From Megasphaera sp. AM44-1BH (GTDB lineage Bacteria > Bacillota > Negativicutes > Veillonellales > Megasphaeraceae): a stretch of DNA of 12,451 nt. Of this stretch, positions 6,668 to 12,451 are shown piece by piece. The notes below the pieces were generated by a model. That model was not told where the DNA came from. It worked only from the letters and a program-made list of their open reading frames with translations, and made no database searches. The stretch covers positions 1-12,451 of the forward strand of contig NZ_QSFA01000034.1 of the NCBI RefSeq assembly GCF_003467125.1. The letters are read 5' to 3'. Position 1 is the stretch's first letter. Every line of letters begins with the position of its first letter. The position numbers and the translations under genes were made by a program.

Positions 6668-8299
6668 ATGGGCTTATTATCATGGATACGCAGAAGAAAA
6701 GGTCTGGCATTGGCTATTTGTCTGGCATTGAGTGTTACCATGCTGGCTGGATGTGGCAGCGGCAGCAAAGGTGGCGGTGGCAGTGCCGGCAGCAAAGAAA
6801 CGCTGACCATCGGCATGTTCAATGCGCCGGATTCCTTCAATCCGCTGTTCAATCCTGGTATTGCCGGTCAGTTTACCATCCGGTTTATGTATGATACATT
6901 GCTGGGCATGCCGGAAATCAATAAGTTTACGCCGCAGCTGGCAAACAGCATCGATACGACGGATAACCAGAATTTTACCATCAAACTGAACGAAAAAGCA
7001 AAATGGACTGATGGGAAACCCATTACGGCCGATGATGTCATCTTTACATTTAACCTCATCGCCAATCCCAAGGTAGAAACGTCTAAAGGCAGTTATATCA
7101 ACATGCTGGAAGGCACAGACAGTGTAGGGAAGAGACCGGATGGTACTCCTATTCCGAATCTGGTGGCTGTCGATGAACATACGGTTACGTTCCGTACGAA
7201 GAAACCAGTGGATCCGAATTATTTGAAGAGCATGCTTGGCTTTGAAGTCTATATCGTTCCTAAACATGTCTTTGAAAAGATTGACCCGGCAAACATTTCC
7301 AATTCAGATGCCGTTACGAAACCGACTGTTACCAGTGGTACATATAAGTTCGTTTCCTACAAGACGAATGATCATGTCGAACTGGCAGCAAATGAAGAGT
7401 ACTATAAAGGCTCTCCGAAGCTGAAGAAAGTATTCATCCGTATCATGAACGGTACCAACCTCGTAACAGAACTGAAATCCGGTAACGTACAGCTTGCTGC
7501 ATCCGGTGGTATTGGTTCTGTACCTGTCAAAGATCTGGATGTCCTCAAAAAAGACAGCAAACTGGTCGTAAAGACCGTTCCGTCCCTGAATACACAGTAT
7601 CTGGAAGTCAACAACAGCAATCCGGCATTCAACGTCAAGTTCCGCCGCGCCGTTACGATGGCTATCGACCGTCAGAAAATCTGTGATGAACTTTACAAAG
7701 GTACAGCCCAGATTGTACCTACCGTTTATACAAAAGTCAGCCCCGTTTATGATGAAAGCGTAAAACCGCTGCCCTATGATCCGGAAGCAGCCAAGAAAGA
7801 ACTGGCTGAATCAGGATTTGATACGTCGAAAGAAATTACGCTCCAGGTTCCAATCGGAAACGTCCTGCGTGAACAATCGGCAGATCTGATCCAGCAGAAT
7901 CTGCAGGCTATCGGCCTCAACGTTAAACAGCAGAAACTGGACTTCCCGACCGTCCTCGGCAATGCCAAGAAAGGCGATTATGAAATGATGCTTCTCGGCT
8001 ATGGCCTGACTCCAGACCCCGATTACAGCAACTACTTCGTACCGGGCGGCAGCAATAACTTCTGCCATTCCGATGATCCGAAACTGACAGAAATGATGAA
8101 CAATGCCGCATCCTTACCAGATGCCGAAGCACGGAAAGCGGCTTATAAAGAAATACAGGTCTATATGCGTGATAACCAGTTTGTTACCAGCCTGTACGAA
8201 ACCGATCAGATTAACGTACAGAGCAAGAACCTCGTCGGTGGCATCAAGGACTTCTGGGAAGGCTCACTCGATGATCTCTATCAGTGGCATTTTGAATAA
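6668..8299 (+). CDS. oppA: Peptide-binding lipoprotein OppA/DppA (SBP family 5)
   Basis: A 543-residue extracytoplasmic solute-binding protein that captures the substrate and delivers it to OppBC. The N-terminus is a lipoprotein signal: RRRK (8-11), a hydrophobic core, and lipobox LAGC with C29 as the lipidated residue. A flexible Gly/Ser-rich linker (30-42) follows. The SBP family 5 signature is at about 103-128, including KWTDGKPITADDVIFTF. Length is typical of peptide binders, longer than most sugar or amino-acid binders. GAGGGG lies 5 nt before the ATG. OppA sits third in the operon, and a large palindrome follows the gene, an arrangement that can raise OppA levels over the ATPases. The bound ligand cannot be told from sequence: di-, tri- or oligopeptide are all possible. 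Confidence 0.93.
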   Translation: MGLLSWIRRRKGLALAICLALSVTMLAGCGSGSKGGGGSAGSKETLTIGMFNAPDSFNPLFNPGIAGQFTIRFMYDTLLGMPEINKFTPQLANSIDTTDNQNFTIKLNEKAKWTDGKPITADDVIFTFNLIANPKVETSKGSYINMLEGTDSVGKRPDGTPIPNLVAVDEHTVTFRTKKPVDPNYLKSMLGFEVYIVPKHVFEKIDPANISNSDAVTKPTVTSGTYKFVSYKTNDHVELAANEEYYKGSPKLKKVFIRIMNGTNLVTELKSGNVQLAASGGIGSVPVKDLDVLKKDSKLVVKTVPSLNTQYLEVNNSNPAFNVKFRRAVTMAIDRQKICDELYKGTAQIVPTVYTKVSPVYDESVKPLPYDPEAAKKELAESGFDTSKEITLQVPIGNVLREQSADLIQQNLQAIGLNVKQQKLDFPTVLGNAKKGDYEMMLLGYGLTPDPDYSNYFVPGGSNNFCHSDDPKLTEMMNNAASLPDAEARKAAYKEIQVYMRDNQFVTSLYETDQINVQSKNLVGGIKDFWEGSLDDLYQWHFE

Positions 8300-8303
8300 C
8301 CAG

Positions 8304-8331
8304 ACGCTGTAATTGTAAATTGACACAGCGT
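8304..8331 (+). repeat. Small inverted repeat after oppA
   Basis: ACGCTGT (8304-8310) pairs perfectly with ACAGCGT (8325-8331) around a 14-nt AT-rich loop, starting 5 nt past the oppA stop. No T-run follows. It may be part of a larger structured spacer together with the palindrome at 8346-8390. Confidence 0.35.
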
Positions 8332-8349
8332 GCTCCGTAAACGTTATAC
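8320..8349 (+). promoter_or_regulatory. Possible internal promoter upstream of oppD
   Basis: TTGACA (8320-8325) is followed after 18 nt by TTATAC (8344-8349), a fair sigma-70 type match. It would start transcripts inside the palindrome before oppD and let the two ATPase genes be expressed apart from oppBCA. The -35 overlaps a small inverted repeat, and the match could be chance. Confidence 0.3.
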
Positions 8350-8390
8350 ACCCCGCGTCTGCAGCAGCTGCTGCAGACGCAGTGGTGTAT
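8346..8390 (+). repeat. Large intercistronic hairpin between oppA and oppD
   Basis: A perfect 26-bp palindrome at 8355-8380 (arm GCGTCTGCAGCAG) has no loop bases. It is flanked by ATACACC (8346-8352) and GGTGTAT (8384-8390), which extend the stem across a small internal loop. There is no T-run, so it is not an intrinsic terminator. Stable stems in this position after a binding-protein gene are known to protect the upstream mRNA from 3' exonucleases and raise its level relative to downstream genes. Confidence 0.75.
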
Positions 8391-8408
8391 GAGAAAGGAT
8401 GAACAGCA

Positions 8409-9509
8409 ATGACAACAGATACAATATTAAAAGTCAACAATTTACATGTATCGTTTCGGACGCTGGACGGCATCGTAGACGCTGTGCGCGGTGTTACCTT
8501 TGATCTGAAACGCGGTGAAACATTAGCTATTGTCGGTGAATCCGGTTCCGGAAAATCGGTTTCGATGAAAGCAATTAACCGGGTATTGCCACGGAAAAAT
8601 ACCATTTTTGGCAAAGATGGTGAAATCATTTACGAAGGGAAAAATCTCCTGTCACTTCCTGAAGAAGAAATGGAATCCATCCGCGGCCGTAAAATCGCCA
8701 TGATATTCCAGGACCCCATGACATCTCTCAATCCGACTATGACCGTGGGACGGCAGATTGCTGAATCCATCCTGACTCATGAAGATATTCCAAAGGCAGA
8801 AGCTATGAAAGAAGCCATAAAGCTTATGAGTCTTGTGGGAATCCGCAATCCCGAAGAAAGCAGCCGTAATTATCCCCATCAGTTTTCCGGCGGCATGCGC
8901 CAGCGTGTCATGATTGCCTTGTCTCTGGCATGCAAACCGGATATCCTGATTGCTGATGAACCGACGACGGCGCTGGATGTTACCATTCAGTCACAGATTC
9001 TGGATCTGATTGATGATTTAAAAGTAAAACTGAACATGTCCGTCATCTTTATTACCCATGACCTGGGTGTCGTAGCCCACGTGGCAGACCGGGTCGCCGT
9101 CATGTACGCCGGTAAAATTATCGAAATCGGCACGGCAGAAGAAATATTTTATAATCCTCAGCATCCCTATACGTGGGGGCTTATCTGTTCCATGCCGACA
9201 CTGGATACAACCGATGATCATCTCTACAGTATACCGGGAGCTCCGCCGAATATGCTGCATATGCCCAAAGGAGATGCATTTGCTCCGCGGAATGCCTATG
9301 CGCTGGCTATTGATTTTGAAAAGGAACCACCGTTCTTCAAAGTCAGTGATACCCATTATGCGGCGACATGGCTGTTACATCCGCAGGCACCGGCTGTTAC
9401 TCCGCCAGCCGAAATCATCCGGAGACAGGAGATTTTTAATACTTTCATGAAACAGGAAGATGGGGGGAGTAATTATGCATATCGTCACACCAGCAGCGGC
9501 GCTCGCTGA
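8409..9509 (+). CDS. oppD: Oligopeptide ABC transporter ATPase OppD
   Basis: A 366-residue cytoplasmic ATPase that powers the OppBC channel together with OppF. Motifs in order: Walker A GESGSGKS (43-50), Q-loop with Q101 in FQDPMTSLNP, signature FSGGMRQR (159-166), Walker B LIADE (180-184) and H-loop H217. The C-terminal oligopeptide/dipeptide domain is present from about HPYTWGL (252). In many OppD/DppD proteins this tail carries four Cys that bind a [4Fe-4S] cluster. Here all four positions are changed (D289, N295, D302, T320) while the surrounding frame (F, R, PP, H) is kept. From memory, Ami/Opp ATPases of Streptococcus-like Firmicutes have a similar Cys-free tail. AAAGGA lies 9 nt before the ATG. 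The last 35 nt overlap oppF. Confidence 0.94.
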   Translation: MTTDTILKVNNLHVSFRTLDGIVDAVRGVTFDLKRGETLAIVGESGSGKSVSMKAINRVLPRKNTIFGKDGEIIYEGKNLLSLPEEEMESIRGRKIAMIFQDPMTSLNPTMTVGRQIAESILTHEDIPKAEAMKEAIKLMSLVGIRNPEESSRNYPHQFSGGMRQRVMIALSLACKPDILIADEPTTALDVTIQSQILDLIDDLKVKLNMSVIFITHDLGVVAHVADRVAVMYAGKIIEIGTAEEIFYNPQHPYTWGLICSMPTLDTTDDHLYSIPGAPPNMLHMPKGDAFAPRNAYALAIDFEKEPPFFKVSDTHYAATWLLHPQAPAVTPPAEIIRRQEIFNTFMKQEDGGSNYAYRHTSSGAR

Positions 9510-10440
9510 TGAAAAACCGATTTTATCCGTCCGGAATTTACATAAAATATATAACGAAGGCAAAAAGAATGAAGTTCGTGCTGTAGATGATATTTCCTTT
9601 TCCATTTATCCTGGTGAAACGTTCGGTCTTGTCGGGGAATCGGGCAGTGGAAAATCGACGACAGGGCGCACGGTCATCAAATTGGAAGATCTGACATCAG
9701 GGACGGTTGTGTATAAAGGGAAAGACATTACCAAAATCCGCAGCAGTTCAGAAATGATGGCATTCCGCAAATCCATGCAGATGATTTTTCAGGATCCCTT
9801 TGCTTCGCTCAATCCCCGGATTCCTATTAAAAATATTATAGGAGATGCGCTGCGGGTACATCATATCTGCAAGACCGATAAGGAAGTCCACAATAAAGTC
9901 AATGAAATGCTCGATATTGTAGGAATCAACCGTTCGTATGCCAACCGGTATCCTACGGAATTTTCCGGCGGCCAGTGTCAGCGTATCGGCATTGCCCGTG
10001 CATTGTGCGTACAGCCGGATTTCATCATTGCCGATGAATGTCTGTCGGCTCTGGATGTATCAATACAGGCACAGATTGTCAACCTGCTTATTAATTTGCG
10101 GAAAGAACGTAAGATGACCTACCTGTTTATTGCACATGATCTGGCAATGGTTAAATACATCAGTGACCGCATTGGTGTTATGAAAAACGGCAAGCTGCTG
10201 GAACTGGCGCCAGCCGATGAATTGTATCATCATCCTATTCATCCGTATACGATTTCCCTACTTTCTGCTTCACCACTTACGGATCTGCAACAGGAACGAA
10301 AACGTCATCGTATTGACTATGATCCGTCTGTCCAGGAATATGCTCCGGAAGTGAAGCCCGCCATGTATGAAATTACGCCGGGACATTTTGTATATTGTTC
10401 ATATGATGAAATCAATACGTATAAACAAGCGGCTTGTTAA
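9475..10440 (+). CDS. oppF: Oligopeptide ABC transporter ATPase OppF
   Basis: A 321-residue ATPase, partner of OppD. Walker A is GESGSGKS (54-61), Q-loop Q106 (IFQDPFASLNPR), signature FSGGQCQR (163-170), Walker B IIADE (184-188), H-loop H221. Two details differ from the commonest pattern: C168 in the signature where Arg is usual, and C189 where Pro usually follows the Walker B Glu (DECLSALD). The C-terminal tail (HPYTISLLSASPL onward) is short and lacks the Cys-rich segment of long OppF proteins, ending instead around PGHFVYCSYDE. The ATG at 9475 has GGGGAG 5 nt upstream and overlaps oppD by 35 nt, which suggests translational coupling. An in-frame ATG at 9460 lies before that site and is less likely. 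Last gene of the operon, followed after 26 nt by a terminator. Confidence 0.93.
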   Translation: MHIVTPAAALADEKPILSVRNLHKIYNEGKKNEVRAVDDISFSIYPGETFGLVGESGSGKSTTGRTVIKLEDLTSGTVVYKGKDITKIRSSSEMMAFRKSMQMIFQDPFASLNPRIPIKNIIGDALRVHHICKTDKEVHNKVNEMLDIVGINRSYANRYPTEFSGGQCQRIGIARALCVQPDFIIADECLSALDVSIQAQIVNLLINLRKERKMTYLFIAHDLAMVKYISDRIGVMKNGKLLELAPADELYHHPIHPYTISLLSASPLTDLQQERKRHRIDYDPSVQEYAPEVKPAMYEITPGHFVYCSYDEINTYKQAAC

Positions 10441-10466
10441 GTCTATGGATGAATCTGCTCACTATG

Positions 10467-10517
10467 AAACAGGAGCATCGCATACTGGTTTTAATCCCTG
10501 TGCGATGCTCCTGTTTT
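10467..10517 (+). terminator. Rho-independent terminator of the opp operon
   Basis: AAACAGGAGCATCGCA (10467-10482) is perfectly complementary to TGCGATGCTCCTGTTT (10501-10516), giving a 16-bp stem with an 18-nt loop and a T-run at its end (10514-10517, then GTCGTT). It starts 26 nt after the oppF stop. Confidence 0.88.
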
Positions 10518-10567
10518 GTCGTTCCTGCTTTATGAAAAGAGGGGGCTGTAACATAATAGCCTCATCT

Positions 10568-10604
10568 AAAAAAATGGACTCAGTTATCTGAGCCCATTTT
10601 TTTT
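10568..10604 (+). terminator. Terminator-like hairpin upstream of the transposase
   Basis: ATGG-CTCAG (10574-10583, with one mismatched base) pairs with CTGAG-CCAT (10588-10597) around a TTAT loop. Seven A's precede it and eight T's (10597-10604) follow. It should stop transcripts entering from the opp side. The flanking A and T runs make it usable in both directions. Confidence 0.7.
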
Positions 10605-10605
10605 A

Positions 10606-10636
10606 AGCAAAAGAGGCCCCAAAGGGCCTCTTTGCT
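10606..10636 (+). repeat. Hairpin abutting the transposase promoter
   Basis: AGCAAAAGAGGCCC (10606-10619) pairs with GGGCCTCTTTGCT (10624-10636) with one bulged A and a 4-nt loop. The right arm ends exactly where the extended -10 element begins. In DNA or RNA read in from outside it would mask the start region; transcripts from the element's own promoter would lack it. Confidence 0.65.
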
Positions 10637-10644
10637 GGTATAAT
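10636..10644 (+). promoter_or_regulatory. Extended -10 promoter of the transposase, near-leaderless
   Basis: TGGTATAAT (10636-10644) is a perfect extended -10 element (TGnTATAAT). No -35 box is evident, which such promoters can do without. The ATG begins only 6 nt after the hexamer, so transcription should start at or within a base or two of the start codon, giving a leaderless message. No ribosome binding site is present in between. Confidence 0.65.
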
Positions 10645-10650
10645 TATTGT

Positions 10651-12270
10651 ATGCTAAACAAAATCAACCACGTAAAGTATACCAAAACTTATGCTCCGAG
10701 GCAACTCGTTTTGCCATTGGATTATGGCATTTCATTAGAACAAGATCGGTTGGTTTATATCGTAGATGCATTATTGGAAAGGTTGGATTACTCAGCATTA
10801 CAGCATCTCTACTCTGTTAAAGGCAGAAATCCTAAGGTACCTCCCAAAATCTTGTTCAAAGTGATGGTTTTCGCTGCAGCCCAGGGCGTGTATTCCCTGC
10901 GCAGCATCAGTGAACAATGCCGCGTCAATATAGAATATATGTGGCTGCTGGAAGGATATCCGGCACCCAGCCACATGACGTTTGGCCGTTTCTTTCACCG
11001 GATTCCCATAGCCGTACTCCGCCATTTGTTTGCCCAGTTTGTGCATCAAATGTCTTTACTGGATTCCATAGATTTTACAGAATGGTATATTGATGGGACC
11101 AAGATGGAAGCTAATGCGAACCGCTATACGTTTGTCTGGCGCAAGCGAGTGGAAAAAGGGATTGCTAAGCTAAAGGAAAAACGGCGGCAAATCCAAGAAC
11201 AGATGCTAGCTTTCACGGGCATGGATACCTTTATTCTGGATGACGATGAATTACTCCGCTCTGCTGCAGACGTATGCCAGGAAAAAGGCATCACGTTTGT
11301 ACAAGGATCTGGCCACCGAAAAACAGCGGAACAAAAACTGTTTGAAGAAGTGGCAGCCATCCGGGAGAAGCAACAAGAATATGATGCCCACCTGACCGTA
11401 ATGGGCACACGGAACAGTTATTCCAAGACGGATCCCGATGCTACATTTATGCGCATGAAAGAAGACCACATGAAAAACGGACAGCTGAAGCCGGCCTACA
11501 ATCTTCAACTAGCCGTGCAGTCTGAATATATTATCGGACTGGGCCTATTCCCGAATCCAACGGATACCCGGACCTTGATCCCATTTTTGACGGCCCTGGA
11601 ATCAGAGTATGGAAGACTGGCAGATCATATTGTGGCGGATGCCGGATATGACAGTGAAGAAAACATGGACTGGATAGAAAAGAAAGGAAGCACGGTATGC
11701 ATTAAGCCACGGGAGTATGAATACCGGAAGACATCAGCCTTCAAGAAAAAAATCGGACACCGGAGCAATATGGCCTATGACGCAGACAGCGATACCTATA
11801 CCTGTGCCAAAGGAAGGAAGCTGCATTTCGTAACGGAAAAAAAGCAGCGTGATAGGGTCAGTGGATATGAACGGACCGTACGAATGTACCAATGTGAAAA
11901 CTGTCAGTATTGTGGGAAACGGAATCAATGCCAGCCGCCCCGGACAGGAAAGAAACCGAAACAAAATAAAATGATACAGTACAATCCTTACTATCAATCC
12001 TTATTGGACAAGGACTACAAGTTCATTCATAGTAAAAAAGGAATTCAGTTGCGGATTAACCGATCCATTCAGATAGAAGGAGCGTTTGGAACGGTAAAGG
12101 GAAACTACGAATACCGCCGAGTGAGGCATAAAGGAAAAGAAAGTGTAGAAAAGGAACTGTTATTCATGGCATTCGGCTTTAATCTGAGGAAATACCGAAG
12201 TCGCCGGGATACGGACAGATTACAACAACACTATTTAGAAAAAGAAGAAACACATACAATAGCTTGTTAA
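10651..12270 (+). CDS. IS1182-family DDE transposase
   Basis: A 539-residue transposase that cuts and moves its own element. The N-terminal InsH-like/DUF772 domain (about 17-118) includes LDYGISLEQDRLVYIVDALL in its first part and the helical region up to HMTFGRFFHRI. The DDE catalytic triad is intact: D148 (YIDGTK), D330 (VADAGYDS) and E476 (IEGAFGTVK, followed by YEYRRVRHKGKE, typical of the family). Between the second D and the E lies a Cys-rich insert, CENCQYCGKRNQC, characteristic of IS1182 proteins and possibly zinc binding. Length is normal and there is no frameshift, so the element may be active. No ribosome binding site precedes the ATG; the promoter lies so close that translation is probably leaderless. 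Confidence 0.95.
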   Translation: MLNKINHVKYTKTYAPRQLVLPLDYGISLEQDRLVYIVDALLERLDYSALQHLYSVKGRNPKVPPKILFKVMVFAAAQGVYSLRSISEQCRVNIEYMWLLEGYPAPSHMTFGRFFHRIPIAVLRHLFAQFVHQMSLLDSIDFTEWYIDGTKMEANANRYTFVWRKRVEKGIAKLKEKRRQIQEQMLAFTGMDTFILDDDELLRSAADVCQEKGITFVQGSGHRKTAEQKLFEEVAAIREKQQEYDAHLTVMGTRNSYSKTDPDATFMRMKEDHMKNGQLKPAYNLQLAVQSEYIIGLGLFPNPTDTRTLIPFLTALESEYGRLADHIVADAGYDSEENMDWIEKKGSTVCIKPREYEYRKTSAFKKKIGHRSNMAYDADSDTYTCAKGRKLHFVTEKKQRDRVSGYERTVRMYQCENCQYCGKRNQCQPPRTGKKPKQNKMIQYNPYYQSLLDKDYKFIHSKKGIQLRINRSIQIEGAFGTVKGNYEYRRVRHKGKESVEKELLFMAFGFNLRKYRSRRDTDRLQQHYLEKEETHTIAC

Positions 12271-12316
12271 AAAAAGAAAAAAACAGCGAGGCTTATTAAA
12301 GTACGCCTAAAAATAG

Positions 12317-12357
12317 ATAGCTGGCAATTTTTCACGAAAATGAAAAATGCCAGCTAT
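12317..12357 (-). terminator. Long hairpin downstream of the transposase
   Basis: A stem of about 17 bp (12317-12334 with 12341-12357, one bulged A) has arms containing AGCTGGC and GCCAGCT and a 6-nt loop. On the plus strand it is not followed by T's. On the minus strand CTATTTTTAG follows, so it suits ending transcripts coming from the right, shielding the element. The rest of 12271-12406 contains no gene. Confidence 0.45.
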
Positions 12358-12406
12358 TGTGTTAGTTATGAGAAAGAAAGAAGGCTGCAACAAAATGAGC
12401 AAAAAA

Positions 12407-12451
12407 TGAACTGCTCCCCGTCAAGAGGACAATAAAAAATATAAGATTTTT
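12407..12451 (+). mobile_element. Possible left end of an IS3-type element (partial)
   Basis: TGAACTGCTCCCCGTCAAG then AGGAC, followed by an A-rich stretch, resembles the left terminal repeat of IS3-family elements (TGAACTG-CCCC...GGACA). The window ends before any orfA could appear, so this rests on the terminal motif alone. Confidence 0.35.

Larger units (their letters stand above)
10541..12308 (+). mobile_element. IS1182-family insertion sequence (ends approximate)
   Basis: The transposase gene fills most of this segment. A possible pair of terminal repeats is GGGGGCTGTAACATAATAG + CCTC at 10541-10563 and its rough inverse GAGGCTTATTAAAGTACGCC (12288-12307). They share GAGGCT, ATTA, GTAC and GCC in order but with gaps, so the boundaries are weakly supported. 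No clear target duplication is visible. The terminator and hairpin before the promoter insulate the transposase from outside transcription, a common IS feature. It lies directly downstream of the opp terminator and breaks no gene that can be seen. Confidence 0.5.

Noticed and set aside
6680..7267. 195-codon minus-strand open frame antisense to oppA
   Set aside because: The oppA frame carries a lipobox and family signature; the reverse frame is low in recognisable structure and is a by-product of codon bias.
8355..8380. Palindrome after oppA as a rho-independent terminator
   Set aside because: No T-run follows on the plus strand, and oppD/oppF downstream belong to the same transporter.
9460..9474. 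Upstream ATG for OppF
   Set aside because: The clear GGGGAG site lies after it and 5 nt before the ATG at 9475.

Overview
The window looks like a chromosomal segment of a Negativicutes bacterium, most probably Megasphaera or a close relative. The strongest taxonomic clue is the 486-residue monomeric [FeFe] hydrogenase with two N-terminal [4Fe-4S] motifs; from memory this matches the compact hydrogenase of Megasphaera elsdenii (about 484 residues). That assignment is recall, not a search result.

Layout, left to right. Positions 1-42 hold a short tandem repeat, possibly the edge of an insertion sequence. A bidirectional terminator follows (51-103), then the minus-strand hydrogenase gene hydA (153-1613). 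Next comes a two-gene minus-strand unit: an M20-family metallopeptidase (3228-4367) followed 9 nt later by a MATE-family efflux transporter (1890-3218), closed by a terminator at 1781-1839. A divergent regulatory region of about 300 nt (4374-4691) separates this unit from a five-gene plus-strand oligopeptide ABC transporter operon: oppB (4692), oppC (5670), oppA (6668), oppD (8409) and oppF (9475), ending at a strong terminator (10467-10517). The right end is an IS1182-family insertion sequence (transposase 10651-12270). A sequence resembling the left end of a second, IS3-type element begins near 12407 and runs off the window.

The peptidase and the permease share one divergent control region. 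The simple reading is a peptide uptake and breakdown module: the lipoprotein OppA captures peptides, OppBC/OppDF import them, and the cytosolic M20 enzyme hydrolyses them or a related amide. MATE sits behind the peptidase and may export a product or toxic solute. All three minus-strand genes are ordinary families.

The less ordinary parts are non-coding or in details. The opp promoter has a perfect 17-bp palindrome over its -35 box. It fires into a roughly 75-nt leader that contains an intrinsic terminator and is closed by an 8-bp helix at its 5' end. A perfect 26-bp palindrome sits between oppA and oppD. Both Opp ATPases lack the cysteines that carry an Fe-S cluster in other members of the family. 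The peptidase and most of the opp genes use G-run ribosome binding sites, whereas hydA and MATE use AAGGAG. No CRISPR array, tRNA, rRNA or defence system was found.
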